Below, in pieces: positions 43,926 to 52,669 of a DNA stretch of 64,000 nucleotides (its first letter is position 1; the number at the start of each line of letters is the position of its first letter). Below the pieces are notes generated by a model. That model had not been told where the DNA came from and ran no database searches. It saw nothing but the letters and a program-made list of their open reading frames with translations. Source of the stretch: Lysobacter_F sp035645555 (GTDB taxonomy: Bacteria > Pseudomonadota > Gammaproteobacteria > Xanthomonadales > Xanthomonadaceae); NCBI GenBank assembly GCA_035645555.1, contig DASQMI010000069.1:1-64000 (forward strand). The letters are read 5' to 3'. A program made the translations under genes and the position numbers.

Positions 43926-44570
43926 ATGGCGACAGACACAATCACGCTGCACGAGTTGCGCAGGGCCGAGGCCGAGGAGGCCGAGGCGGTGCTGGTCGAT
44001 GCGTTCGCCGATTACGCGGTGATGCGCTACGTGCTGGGCGATGCGCCCGGCTATCCGGAGCGGGTGCGCCGCCTGATCGGCCTGTTCGCCGCCGGGCGCT
44101 GGCTGCGCGGGCATCCGGTGCTGGGCGCGCGCGATGGCGATGGCCGCCTGGTGGCGGTGGCGGCACTGACCCCGCCCGGCGAGCACCTGACCCCGCCGGA
44201 GCTGGAGGCGCTCGCCGAGCAGACCTGGGGCGAGCTCGGCGACGACGCCCGCGCGCGCTACGCGCAGCTGCAGGCGGCGTGGGCGCGCGGCGATGCGGTG
44301 GCGGCGGCGGTGCCGCGCTGGCATCTCAATATGCTCGGTGTGCTGCGCGCCGAGCACGGCCGCGGCCACGGCGCGCGGCTGCTGCAGACCGTGCAGGCGC
44401 GTGCGGCGGCCGATCCGGTCGCGCACGGGGTCGACCTGACCACCGAGCACGAACCCAATCTTGCGTTCTATGCCCGCTATGGCTTCGCGGTGGTGATGGA
44501 GGCGCGGGTCGATCCGATGCTCACCACCTGGCGGCTGGTGGCCGACCACCGCGCCGCAGCGGACGGCTGA
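43926..44570 (+). CDS. GNAT-family N-acetyltransferase
   Basis: 214 residues. N-terminal LHELRRAEAEEAEAVLVDAFADYAVMRYVLGD and the acetyl-CoA site HLNMLGVLRAEHGRGHGARLLQ (Q/R-x-x-G-x-A variant), then EHEPNLAFYARYGFAVV. Ten bases after murA. Substrate unknown. Confidence 0.85.
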   Translation: MATDTITLHELRRAEAEEAEAVLVDAFADYAVMRYVLGDAPGYPERVRRLIGLFAAGRWLRGHPVLGARDGDGRLVAVAALTPPGEHLTPPELEALAEQTWGELGDDARARYAQLQAAWARGDAVAAAVPRWHLNMLGVLRAEHGRGHGARLLQTVQARAAADPVAHGVDLTTEHEPNLAFYARYGFAVVMEARVDPMLTTWRLVADHRAAADG

Positions 44571-44577
44571 ACCGGCT

Positions 44578-45249
44578 TCAGCGCACCTGCTGCACCTGCA
44601 GCTCCAGCGTCTCGTCCTTGCGCTGCTGCACGATCCGCGCCGGCACCGGCAGGCCGTCGACGATCCACGCGGTGATGCGCTTCTTGCCGTCCTGGTTGAC
44701 CACCTTGGTGGCGCGCATCGGCTTGCCGTCGACCTGGATGGTCTCGTGGCCGGCGACGGTGTACACCAGCTGCTTGACCCGGCCGTCCTCGACCATGCGG
44801 TAGCGCAGCGGCTTGCCGGCGGCGACGTCGCGCACCAGCGCGAGGTTGACCAGCAGCGCGTCCAGATCGCCCGGCTTGAGCGCGATCGGACCGGCGCGGT
44901 CGGCCTTCACGTCGCCGCTCCAGGTCGCCACCCCGCGCGCCCAGTCGTAGGTCGCGTTCTTGTTGGTCTTCTTCACCAGCAGCAGGCTCGAGTCGCTGCC
45001 CGACAGCGGGCGCCACTGGTCGTCGCGCTCCTCGAACACGGTGCTCTGGCTGAGGTCCGCCACCTGGTTGCGCACGTTGAGGGTGTAGCGCCAGCGGTTG
45101 CCCTCGCGCGCGAGCGTCATCCGGCCTTGGCCGGTCATGCCCATGTAGCTCGCGACGTAGTCGGCGGTGAACGGCTTGAGCGCCCACGCCGGCGCGCTGG
45201 CGATCAGCAGTGCGAGCATGAGCAGCGGCAGGCGGACGCGTCGGAACAT
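44578..45249 (-). CDS. DUF3108 periplasmic protein
   Basis: 223 residues with a signal peptide (1-23, ends APAWA). DUF3108 core: FTADYVASYMGMTGQGRMTLAREGNRWRYTL, YDWARGVATWSGDV, RITAWIVDGLPVPARI. Function unknown. Distant tandem paralogue of the next gene upstream; TGATG one-base overlap with it. Confidence 0.85.
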   Translation of the reverse strand: MFRRVRLPLLMLALLIASAPAWALKPFTADYVASYMGMTGQGRMTLAREGNRWRYTLNVRNQVADLSQSTVFEERDDQWRPLSGSDSSLLLVKKTNKNATYDWARGVATWSGDVKADRAGPIALKPGDLDALLVNLALVRDVAAGKPLRYRMVEDGRVKQLVYTVAGHETIQVDGKPMRATKVVNQDGKKRITAWIVDGLPVPARIVQQRKDETLELQVQQVR

Positions 45250-45956
45250 CAGGGAGCTCCCTTGTATTCGATCAGGCGCAGGTCGTAACTGTCCTCGCCA
45301 TTCTCTCGTTGCAGGATGCGGATCGGGGTCGGCACGCCCTGCGCCACCCAGATCGCCATGTCTTCGTTGCCGCCGCGCACCCGGCTGACACGCAGCGCGC
45401 TGAAGCCGAGGTCGCCGGCGGTCATGCTCTCCGGCTCGGTAGCGACCACGTATTGGTGGTCGCGCGCGCGGCCGTCGTCGACGAAACGGTAGTGCAGGGT
45501 AGCGCCCGGCTGCGCGTCGCGGATGACTGCCAGATTGATGAGCAGGCCGCTCATGTCGCCGTCCTGCAGCGCGATCGGGCCGCGGCGGGTGTCCTTCACG
45601 TCGCCGGTCCAGCGCGCGACGCGGCGCTTCCAGTCGTACACGCCGACGGTCTGCCGGCGCGAGAATAGCAGCTTGCGCACGGTGCTCTGGCTGACCGGGC
45701 GGTATTGCGCGCCGACGACATCGAACACCGTGCTCTGCTCGGCGTGGATGCCGGTCAGCGCGGCCACGCCCGAACCGCTCACGCTGAGGTCCACGCGCCA
45801 GCGGTTGGGCCCGGTCTGCAGCAGTTGCAACGTGGCCTCGCCCATGCGGCGGTCGCCGCGGTACACCTCGTAATGGGCGAGGAAAGGCTCCAGCGCGTGC
45901 GCGGTGAGCGGGGACAGCCACAACAGGGCGGCGAGCAGGATCGGCAGTCGGGTCAT
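45249..45956 (-). CDS. DUF3108 periplasmic protein
   Basis: 235 residues with a signal peptide (1-22, ends TAHA). Same layout as the downstream copy: FLAHYEVYRGDRRMGEATLQLLQTGPNRWRVDL, YDWKRRVARWTGDVKDTRRGPIALQDGD, MAIWVAQGVPTPIRI. Overlaps the purN stop by four bases, so it is translationally coupled to purN. Confidence 0.85.
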   Translation of the reverse strand: MTRLPILLAALLWLSPLTAHALEPFLAHYEVYRGDRRMGEATLQLLQTGPNRWRVDLSVSGSGVAALTGIHAEQSTVFDVVGAQYRPVSQSTVRKLLFSRRQTVGVYDWKRRVARWTGDVKDTRRGPIALQDGDMSGLLINLAVIRDAQPGATLHYRFVDDGRARDHQYVVATEPESMTAGDLGFSALRVSRVRGGNEDMAIWVAQGVPTPIRILQRENGEDSYDLRLIEYKGAP

Positions 45957-46615
45957 GGATGGAGTCGGTCGTCCGTGTCGAGTTGCAGCGGCCGCGCGAG
46001 CGGCACGCCGTCCAGCAGCACGCGCTGGCGCTCGAGCGCCAACCGGCCTTCGGCGATCCAGCGCAGGGCCTGGACCAGCAGCGGGTGCTCGCGCGCCAGC
46101 ACGCGCGCGCCGAGCGCCGCCTCGTCGTCGCCGGCCAGCACCGGCACGCGCGCCTGCGCGATCACCGGGCCGCCATCGAGCTCGGCGGTCACGTAGTGCA
46201 CGCTGGCGCCATGCTCGGCCACGCCCGCGGCCAGCGCCTGGCGGTGGGTGTGCAGGCCCTTGAACGCCGGCAGCAGCGACGGGTGGATGTTGACGATCCG
46301 CCCCAGCCGCGCGCCGACCACGGCCTCGCTCAGCAGGCGCATGTATCCGGCACAGACGATGAGGTCCGGCTGAACCGCATCCACCGCCTCGAACAGGCGG
46401 CGGTCGAACGTCGGACGGTCCGGGCACTCGCGCGGGGCGAGCGCCCAGGCCGGCACCCCGGCCGCACGCGCGCGCTCCAGCGCCGCCGCTGCCGGCCGGT
46501 CGGAGAACACGCCGACCACCCGGGCCGGCAGCGCGCCGGCGGCGATCGCGTCGAGCATCGCCTGCAGGTTGCTGCCGCGCCCGGAAGCGAGCACGGCGAT
46601 GCGCAGTTCCGCCAT
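45953..46615 (-). CDS. purN: Phosphoribosylglycinamide formyltransferase
   Basis: 220 residues. Transfers formyl from 10-formyl-THF to GAR. N-terminal VLASGRGSNLQAMLDAI, catalytic N-x-H in IVNIHPSLLPAFKG and D in ELDGGPVIAQA. Starts 4 bases after the purM stop. Confidence 0.96.
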   Translation of the reverse strand: MAELRIAVLASGRGSNLQAMLDAIAAGALPARVVGVFSDRPAAAALERARAAGVPAWALAPRECPDRPTFDRRLFEAVDAVQPDLIVCAGYMRLLSEAVVGARLGRIVNIHPSLLPAFKGLHTHRQALAAGVAEHGASVHYVTAELDGGPVIAQARVPVLAGDDEAALGARVLAREHPLLVQALRWIAEGRLALERQRVLLDGVPLARPLQLDTDDRLHP

Positions 46616-46619
46616 CGGC

Positions 46620-47651
46620 TCAGCCGATCCGCACCCGTTCGTCGCCGCTGCGGGCGACCACGCGCCCGATTTCCCGGTGCGGCAGGCCCATGCGGGCGAG
46701 ATCGGCGGCGACCGCGGCGACGTCGCCGGGCGCGAGCACCAGCACGAAGCCGACGCCGCAGTTGAACGTGCGCCACATCTCCTCGTCGGGCACTGCGCCT
46801 TCGCGCTGCAGCCAGTCGAACACCGGCGGCAGCACGATGCTCGAGGCCTCGATGTCGAGGCCTAGGCCGTCGGGGATCACCCGGATGATGTTCTCGGTGA
46901 GCCCGCCGCCGGTGATGTGGGCCATCGCGTGCAGGTCGTGCGCGGCCAGCAGCTCCAGCACCGGTTTCACGTACAGCCGGGTGGGCTCCATCAGCGCGTC
47001 GATCAGCTTCACGCCGCCGAGGTCGAGCTCGGCCGGACGGCCGGCGCGATCGTAGATCTTGCGGATCAGCGAATAGCCGTTGGAATGCGGGCCGCTGGAC
47101 GCGATGCCGAGCAGCACGTCGCCCTCGCGGACCTTGGAGCCGTCGACCAGCTTCGACTTCTCGACCGCGGCCACGCAGAAGCCCGCGAGGTCGTATTCGC
47201 CCGGCGGGTACATGTCGGGCATCTCGGCGGTCTCGCCGCCGATCAGCGCGCAGCCGGACAGCTCGCACCCCTTGGCGATGCCGCCGACCACCGCGACCGT
47301 GGTGTCGACGTCGAGCTTGCCGGTGGCGAAATAGTCGAGGAAGAACAGCGGCTCGGCGCCCTGCACCAGCACGTCGTTGACGCACATCGCCACCAGGTCG
47401 ATGCCGATGGTGTCGTGACGGTTGAGCTGCTGCGCCAGCTTGAGCTTGGTGCCGACGCCGTCGGTGCCGGAGACCAGCACCGGCTCCTTGTACTTGCCGG
47501 ACAGGTCGAACAGCGCGCCGAAGCCGCCGAGCCCGCCCATCACCTCGGGCCGGAAGCTGCGCTTCACCAGCGGCTTGATGCGTTCGACGACTTCGTTGCC
47601 CGCGTCGATGTCGACGCCGGCATCGCGGTAGGTGAGCGGAGTGGGGGTCAT
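46620..47651 (-). CDS. purM: Phosphoribosylformylglycinamidine cyclo-ligase
   Basis: 343 residues, AIR synthetase. GGFGALFDL, SGTDGVGTKLKLA, GIDLVAMCVNDVL, IGGETAEMPDMY and GGGLTENIIRVIPDGLG are characteristic. First gene of purM-purN-DUF3108-DUF3108, divergent from the DUF2066-perM-hda operon, a conserved arrangement. Confidence 0.97.
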   Translation of the reverse strand: MTPTPLTYRDAGVDIDAGNEVVERIKPLVKRSFRPEVMGGLGGFGALFDLSGKYKEPVLVSGTDGVGTKLKLAQQLNRHDTIGIDLVAMCVNDVLVQGAEPLFFLDYFATGKLDVDTTVAVVGGIAKGCELSGCALIGGETAEMPDMYPPGEYDLAGFCVAAVEKSKLVDGSKVREGDVLLGIASSGPHSNGYSLIRKIYDRAGRPAELDLGGVKLIDALMEPTRLYVKPVLELLAAHDLHAMAHITGGGLTENIIRVIPDGLGLDIEASSIVLPPVFDWLQREGAVPDEEMWRTFNCGVGFVLVLAPGDVAAVAADLARMGLPHREIGRVVARSGDERVRIG

Positions 47652-47678
47652 TGCCAGGCCCGAGCGGCGAAGACCGCG

Positions 47679-47684
47679 ATTCTA
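47679..47684 (-). promoter_or_regulatory. Candidate -10 element (TAGAAT) for purM
   Basis: TAGAAT on the minus strand, 28 bases before the purM ATG in the 119-base divergent purM/DUF2066 region. No PurR-type palindrome was recognised. Confidence 0.45.
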
Positions 47685-47770
47685 CCAAGCGCGCCCGCCG
47701 CGACCGGGCCGAATGGACGGCTCACGTCCGCTGCGGCACCATTCGGGCGATTTCCTGAATCGGGACCACG

Positions 47771-48850
47771 ATGCTCCGGGCCTTCCGCACGACCTCGCTG
47801 TTCCTCCTCCTGGCGGCCTCGTGGCTGGTCGCGCTGCCGGCCGCCGCCCAGCGCGTGGAAGGCGAGCGCGTGCGCGCGGACGGCATGTACGCCGCCGAGA
47901 TCCCGGTCCACACCCAGGGCGAAGGCGAGCGCAATGCCGGCTTCGCGCGCGGCCTGGCGCAGGTGCTGTCGAAGCTGTCCGGCGATGCCGCGGTCAGCTC
48001 GCGCCCGGGCGTGGGCCAGGAACTGCGGCGCGCGCGCGAGTACGTCGAAGGCTACGACTACCGCCAGGACGAGGCGCGCTCGCCGAGCGGGGCGCCGATC
48101 TTCCGCACCACGCTGGTGATCCGCTACGACGCCGAGAAGGTCGACGAGCTGACCGCAGTGCTCGGGCTCCCGCTGTGGCCGCAGCCGCGGCCCAAGCCGG
48201 TGCTGTGGATGGCGATCGACGACGGCCGCGGCCCGCGGCTGGTCGGGCTGGCGCAGGTCAACGCCGCACGTGCCGCGCTGGCGCGCGCCGAGGAGCGTGG
48301 CTACAAGCTCGGGCTGCCCGCCGGCAACGCCGCCGAGCAGGCGCTGGTGGGCGCGATCTGGCGCGGCGACACCGCCGCGGTCGCGCGGGTCTCCGCGCGC
48401 TACAGCCCGCCCATGCAGCTGATCGGCAAGGTCTACCGCGACAAGGCCGGCTGGATCGGCGAGTGGATTTTCGTCGACGGCGGCAAGATCCTGCACCGCT
48501 GGTCGGTCAGCAAGCCCGACGCGCGCCAGGTGATGGCCGCCGGCGCGGACGGCGCCGCCGACGCGCTCGCCAAGCGTTACGCCAAGCGTAGTCCGACCGG
48601 TACGCCCGGCACCTATCCGGTGCGCTTCGTTGGCCTGCGCTCGGCCGAGGACTACATGCGGCTGTCCGGCTTCCTGCAGAAGCTCGCGGTGGTGCGGCGT
48701 ATCACCCCGGTGCGGGCGACGCCGGAGGGCGTGGAGCTGCAGCTGGAACTGGTCAGCGGCCTGGCCGGCTTCCGTCGCGCGGTCGGCGAACAGGCGCCGA
48801 TCGAGCCGGTGAGCGCCGAGGGCGAAGCGCCCGTCTACCGCCTGCGCTGA
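47771..48850 (+). CDS. DUF2066 exported protein
   Basis: 359 residues with a signal peptide (1-26, ends PAAAQ). DUF2066 features: VHTQGEGERNAGFARGLAQVLSKLSGD, YVEGYDYRQDE and WMAIDDGRGPRLVG. Function unknown; the family is almost always found between purM and perM/hda. 13 bases before the transporter gene. Confidence 0.85.
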   Translation: MLRAFRTTSLFLLLAASWLVALPAAAQRVEGERVRADGMYAAEIPVHTQGEGERNAGFARGLAQVLSKLSGDAAVSSRPGVGQELRRAREYVEGYDYRQDEARSPSGAPIFRTTLVIRYDAEKVDELTAVLGLPLWPQPRPKPVLWMAIDDGRGPRLVGLAQVNAARAALARAEERGYKLGLPAGNAAEQALVGAIWRGDTAAVARVSARYSPPMQLIGKVYRDKAGWIGEWIFVDGGKILHRWSVSKPDARQVMAAGADGAADALAKRYAKRSPTGTPGTYPVRFVGLRSAEDYMRLSGFLQKLAVVRRITPVRATPEGVELQLELVSGLAGFRRAVGEQAPIEPVSAEGEAPVYRLR

Positions 48851-48863
48851 CACCGGAGCCGCC

Positions 48864-50006
48864 ATGGACGCCAGCGTTTCCCTGCGCGAGATCGCGACCT
48901 TCCTGCGCCGCCTGCAGTGGGCGGCGATCGCGTTCGCGGTGCTGTGGCTGCTGTGGCTGCTGGCGCCGGTGCTGACGCCGTTCGCGTTTGCCGCGCTGCT
49001 CGGCTGGCTCGGCGATCCGATGGTCGACCGGCTGCAGGAGAAAGGCTTCTCGCGCAACGTCGCGGTGGCGCTGGTGTTCACCGTGATGGCGCTGGCGATG
49101 ACGGTGGTGCTGGTGCTGCTGGTGCCGATGGTCGAGCGCCAGGTGGTGACCCTGGTCGAATCGTTGCCGCGCTATCGAGACTGGCTGCTCGACAGCGCGC
49201 TGCCGTGGCTGGAAGCGCGCACCGGGATGGAGCTCACCGTCTGGCTCGACATGAACCGGCTGATCGAGCTGATCCGGCAGCACTGGGAGCGCGCCGGCGG
49301 CGTGGCTGCCACCGTGCTGGCTTATGTCTCGCGTTCCGGATTCGCGCTGCTGGGGTGGCTCGCCAACCTGGTGCTGCTGCCGGTGCTGACGTTCTTCTTC
49401 CTGCGCGACTGGGACACGCTGGTGACGCGGGTGGCGTCGCTGATCCCGCGCGACCGCATCGATGGGGTCGCGCGGCTGGCGCGCGAGTCCAGCGACGTGC
49501 TCGGAGCGTTCCTGCGCGGGCAGTTCCTGGTGATGCTGATCCTCGGCGCGTTCTACGGCGCGGGGCTGTGGGCGGTGGGCCTCGACCTCGGCCTGCTGAT
49601 AGGCATGATTGCCGGCCTGCTGACCTTCATCCCGTATGTCGGTCCCGCCAGCGGCATCGTGCTCGGTAGCATCGCCGCGCTGGTGCAGTACGGCGACTGG
49701 CAGCACCTGGCCGGGGTGGCGGCGGTGTTCGGCGTCGGCCAGGTGATCGAGAGCTACTGGCTGACCCCGAAGCTGGTCGGCGACCGCATCGGCCTGCATC
49801 CGATGGCGGTGATCTTCGCGGTGCTCGCCGGTGGCCAGCTGTTCGGCTTCCTCGGCATGCTGCTCGCGCTGCCGGTGGCGGCGGTGGCGAACGTGCTGTT
49901 GCGCCATGTCGAGCAGCGTTACACCCACAGCCGTCTGTACATCGGCAACGGGCCGCAGATCGTCACCGGTGCGTCGCGCAGCGACACGCCGGACGCATCG
50001 GAATGA
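48864..50006 (+). CDS. perM: AI-2E family transporter / PerM-like permease
   Basis: 380 residues, about eight transmembrane helices. Family landmarks: FAFAALLGWLGDPMVDRLQ, FFFLRDWDTLVTRVASLIPR, GLLIGMIAGLLTFIPYVGP and LTPKLVGDRIGLHPMAVIFAVLAGG. Members export AI-2 or act as Na+/H+ antiporters; the substrate here is open. Overlaps hda by four bases. Confidence 0.9.
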   Translation: MDASVSLREIATFLRRLQWAAIAFAVLWLLWLLAPVLTPFAFAALLGWLGDPMVDRLQEKGFSRNVAVALVFTVMALAMTVVLVLLVPMVERQVVTLVESLPRYRDWLLDSALPWLEARTGMELTVWLDMNRLIELIRQHWERAGGVAATVLAYVSRSGFALLGWLANLVLLPVLTFFFLRDWDTLVTRVASLIPRDRIDGVARLARESSDVLGAFLRGQFLVMLILGAFYGAGLWAVGLDLGLLIGMIAGLLTFIPYVGPASGIVLGSIAALVQYGDWQHLAGVAAVFGVGQVIESYWLTPKLVGDRIGLHPMAVIFAVLAGGQLFGFLGMLLALPVAAVANVLLRHVEQRYTHSRLYIGNGPQIVTGASRSDTPDASE

Positions 50007-50737
50007 GCGCCGTGCCCGAGCGCGACGATCCGGCCGCGCGCGCCTCGCCGCAGCTGCCGCTGGCGCTGCGCTATCCGCCCGACCAGCGCCTGGAAACCTG
50101 GATCGCCCCGCCCACCGGTGCCGCGGCGCTGGTGCGCGCCACCGCGCGCGGCGAGCGTGTCGAGTGGCTCTACCTGACCGGGCCGGCCGGCGTCGGCAAG
50201 ACCCACGTGCTGCTGGGCGCCTGTGCCGAGGCCGAGGCCTGCGGCCGGCGCGCGGCCTACCTGCCGCTGGCGGTCGCACGCGGCCGGCTCGCGCAGGCGC
50301 TGGCCGCGCTTGAAGGCCACGACCTGATCGCACTCGACGGCGTGGAAGCGATCGCCGGCGCGCGCGAGGACGAAGTGGCGCTGTTCGACGCGCACAACCG
50401 CGCGCGTGCGGCCGGCAGCACCGTGCTGTACGCCGCACGCGACATCCCCGATGCGCTCGGCCTGACGCTGCCCGACCTGCGCTCGCGATTGGCGCAGTGC
50501 GCGCGGATCGCGCTGGCGGCGCTCGACGACGACGGCCGCCGCGAGGTGCTGCGCCAGCGCGCGCAGCGCCGCGGGCTGGTGCTGGACGACGCTGCGCTCG
50601 ACTGGCTGCTGCGCCGGGCGCAGCGCGATCTCGCCAGCCTGACCGGACTGCTCGACCAGCTCGATCGGGCCTCGCTCGCCGCACAGCGGCGGATCACCGT
50701 GCCGTTCCTGCGGCAGACGCTCGGCGGCGAGCTGTAG
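50003..50737 (+). CDS. hda: DnaA regulatory inactivator Hda
   Basis: 244 residues, DnaA-like AAA+ domain: clamp-binding N-terminus with QLPLALRYPPDQRLETW, degenerate Walker A LTGPAGVGKTHVLL, Walker B LIALDGVEAI and sensor II region. Promotes DnaA-ATP hydrolysis with the sliding clamp to limit re-initiation. Its TAG stop is supplied by the first bases of a REP-like repeat. Confidence 0.94.
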   Translation: MSAVPERDDPAARASPQLPLALRYPPDQRLETWIAPPTGAAALVRATARGERVEWLYLTGPAGVGKTHVLLGACAEAEACGRRAAYLPLAVARGRLAQALAALEGHDLIALDGVEAIAGAREDEVALFDAHNRARAAGSTVLYAARDIPDALGLTLPDLRSRLAQCARIALAALDDDGRREVLRQRAQRRGLVLDDAALDWLLRRAQRDLASLTGLLDQLDRASLAAQRRITVPFLRQTLGGEL

Positions 50738-50815
50738 GAGCGGCTTCAGCCGCGACGGCTTCGGGTCGCGCTATTCGAGTCGTCCCCACGGATCGCGGCT
50801 GAAGCCGCTCCTTAC
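50734..50815. repeat. Inverted pair of REP-like repeats (long hairpin) after hda
   Basis: A forward copy starting GTAGGAGCGGCTTCAGCCGC (50734-50756) and an inverted copy (50791-50815, one extra T) flank 34 bases between the convergent hda and murU genes. Together they can fold into a long stem and may act as a bidirectional terminator or mRNA stabiliser. The forward copy overlaps the hda stop codon. Same unit as at 19922-20023. Confidence 0.85.
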
Positions 50816-50825
50816 GGTGCCGCTG

Positions 50826-51533
50826 CTATGGCACAGCGGTCAGGGCGCGATCGAGCGCGCTCAGGCGGTCGGGCGTGCCGACGTCGGTCCAGCGCCCGCG
50901 GTGGTGCTCGCCGGTGACCGCATCGCGCGCCATCGCCGCGACGAGCAGCGGCGCCAGCTTGAAGCGCGGCGGCGTCGCGTCCGCGCCCGGCGCATTGCCG
51001 ATCACCGTGCGCCAGTGGCGCAGCACGCTCGGCCGGTAGACGCCGATCCCCGCGAACGTCAGCCGCGTGGCGCCATCGGCGCGCACGTGGCCGGTGTCGT
51101 CGAGCGCGAAATCGCCGCGCGGGTGGTGCGCGGGATTGTCGACCAGCACCAGGTGCGCCTCGCCATGCGGTTCGGCCGGCAGGCGCGCGAAGTCGTAATC
51201 GGTCCAGATGTCGCCATTGACGGCGACGAACGGCTCATCGCCCAGCCAAGGGAGCGCGTTGTGCATGCCGCCGCCGGTTTCCAGCGGCACCGGGCCTTCG
51301 TAGACGAAGTGCAGTTTCAGGCCCCAGTCGCTGCCGTCGCCCAGCACCTGCGGGAACTGCTCGGCCAGCCACGAGGTGTTCACCACCACCTCGCGCACGC
51401 CGAGCACGGCGAGCTTCTCCAGATGCCAGGCGATCAGCGGCTTGCCGCCAGCGCGCAGCAGCGGTTTCGGCGTGTGCTCGGTGAGCGGACGCATGCGCTC
51501 GCCGAGGCCGGCGGCGAACACCAGCGCCTTCAT
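50826..51533 (-). CDS. murU: N-acetylmuramate alpha-1-phosphate uridylyltransferase
   Basis: 235 residues, nucleotidyltransferase fold with the N-terminal VFAAGLGERMRPLTEHTPKPLL signature. Together with the adjacent AmgK kinase it makes UDP-MurNAc from recycled MurNAc-1-P, bypassing MurA/MurB. The assignment rests on the amgK-murU pairing; general sugar-1-P nucleotidyltransferases look alike. Overlaps amgK by four bases. Confidence 0.88.
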   Translation of the reverse strand: MKALVFAAGLGERMRPLTEHTPKPLLRAGGKPLIAWHLEKLAVLGVREVVVNTSWLAEQFPQVLGDGSDWGLKLHFVYEGPVPLETGGGMHNALPWLGDEPFVAVNGDIWTDYDFARLPAEPHGEAHLVLVDNPAHHPRGDFALDDTGHVRADGATRLTFAGIGVYRPSVLRHWRTVIGNAPGADATPPRFKLAPLLVAAMARDAVTGEHHRGRWTDVGTPDRLSALDRALTAVP

Positions 51534-52540
51534 GGGTGACGTGCCAGCGCCGGGCGCACGATGCGCTCGATGAGCGCGGCCAGCGGCGCGAGCTCCGGAT
51601 AGCGCGGCAGCACTGTGTCGAGATAGCCGAAGAAGCGCGGCACGTCGGCGAGGTACTTCGGCTTGCCGTCGCGGTGGCACAGACGCGCAAAGATCCCGAT
51701 CACCTTCAGGTGGCGCTGCACGCCGATCCAATCGGCGTCACGGCGGAAACGCGCGCGGTCCGGCACCGGCAGCCCGGCCTCGAGCGCTCGCGCGTGGTAG
51801 CGGTCGAGCCACGCATCGACGCGCGCCTCGGGCCAGCTCACGAACGCGTCCTTGAACAGACAGATCGGGTCGTAGGCGATCGGTCCGCACACCGCGTCCT
51901 GGAAATCGAGCACCGCCGGACCGTCGCGCGCCGGCATCAGGTTGCGCGGCATGAAGTCGCGGTGCACCAGCACGCGCGGCTGCGCCAGCGCCGCGTCGAT
52001 CAGCCGGCGGTAGACAAGGTCGAGCACCTCCAGCGCCTCGCAGTCGAGCGTCAGCCCGAGGTGGCGGCCGAGGAACCACTCGTCGAACAGCCGCAGCTCG
52101 CGCGCCAGCAGCGCCTCGTCGTAGACGGGAAACCCTTCCGGACAGGCGATCGCCTGCAGCTTCAGCAGCTGGCCGACGGCGTCGTCGAACAGCGCGTCGG
52201 CGTTGCCGGCGTCGATCACCTGCAGATAGGTTTCGCTGCCGAGATCCTCGAGCAGCAGGAAGCCGGCCTCGACGTCCTGCGCCAGCACCCGCGGCACCCG
52301 CACGCCGCCGTCGACCAGCAGCTCGCGGATGCGCAGCCACGGCCGCACGTCCTCCTTGTCCGGCGGCGAGTCCATCACGATCACGCTGCCGTGGGGCCCG
52401 CGCCCGCGCCAGTAGCTGCGGAAGCCGGCGTCCGCGGAGGCACGCTCGAGCTGCAGGTCGGGTTCGCCGGCGGCGCGGCGTGCCCAGGCGAGGCGCGCGT
52501 CGGCGCGCGCGTCCAGCGGAACGGTATCGGTGGCGGTCAT
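51530..52540 (-). CDS. amgK: Anomeric MurNAc/GlcNAc kinase AmgK
   Basis: 336 residues, aminoglycoside-phosphotransferase fold. Catalytic loop VLVHRDFMPRNLM, metal-binding VLDFQDAVCGPIAYD, N-lobe HGSVIVMDSPPDKED and FLLLEDLGSETYL. Phosphorylates MurNAc and GlcNAc at the anomeric oxygen in the MurU recycling route. ATG at 52540 chosen; an upstream in-frame ATG adds 12 unconvincing residues. In Pseudomonas its neighbour is lptD; here the divergent neighbour is cysD. Confidence 0.88.
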   Translation of the reverse strand: MTATDTVPLDARADARLAWARRAAGEPDLQLERASADAGFRSYWRGRGPHGSVIVMDSPPDKEDVRPWLRIRELLVDGGVRVPRVLAQDVEAGFLLLEDLGSETYLQVIDAGNADALFDDAVGQLLKLQAIACPEGFPVYDEALLARELRLFDEWFLGRHLGLTLDCEALEVLDLVYRRLIDAALAQPRVLVHRDFMPRNLMPARDGPAVLDFQDAVCGPIAYDPICLFKDAFVSWPEARVDAWLDRYHARALEAGLPVPDRARFRRDADWIGVQRHLKVIGIFARLCHRDGKPKYLADVPRFFGYLDTVLPRYPELAPLAALIERIVRPALARHP

Positions 52541-52669
52541 GCAGGGACGGGTAAGGAATGCGGCGGCAGTCGGCACAGCCTACCCAGTTCGTGACGCGCC
52601 CGTCATGCGACCGGAAGCGTTCGGCGGCATTTTGGTGCACGATTGCACCCCCGCTTAGCCGTCCGCCGT

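Noticed and set aside
50003..50737. A second dnaA or a replication origin
   Set aside because: The protein has only the AAA+ domain with the Hda clamp-binding N-terminus; no DnaA-box cluster or AT-rich region was seen.
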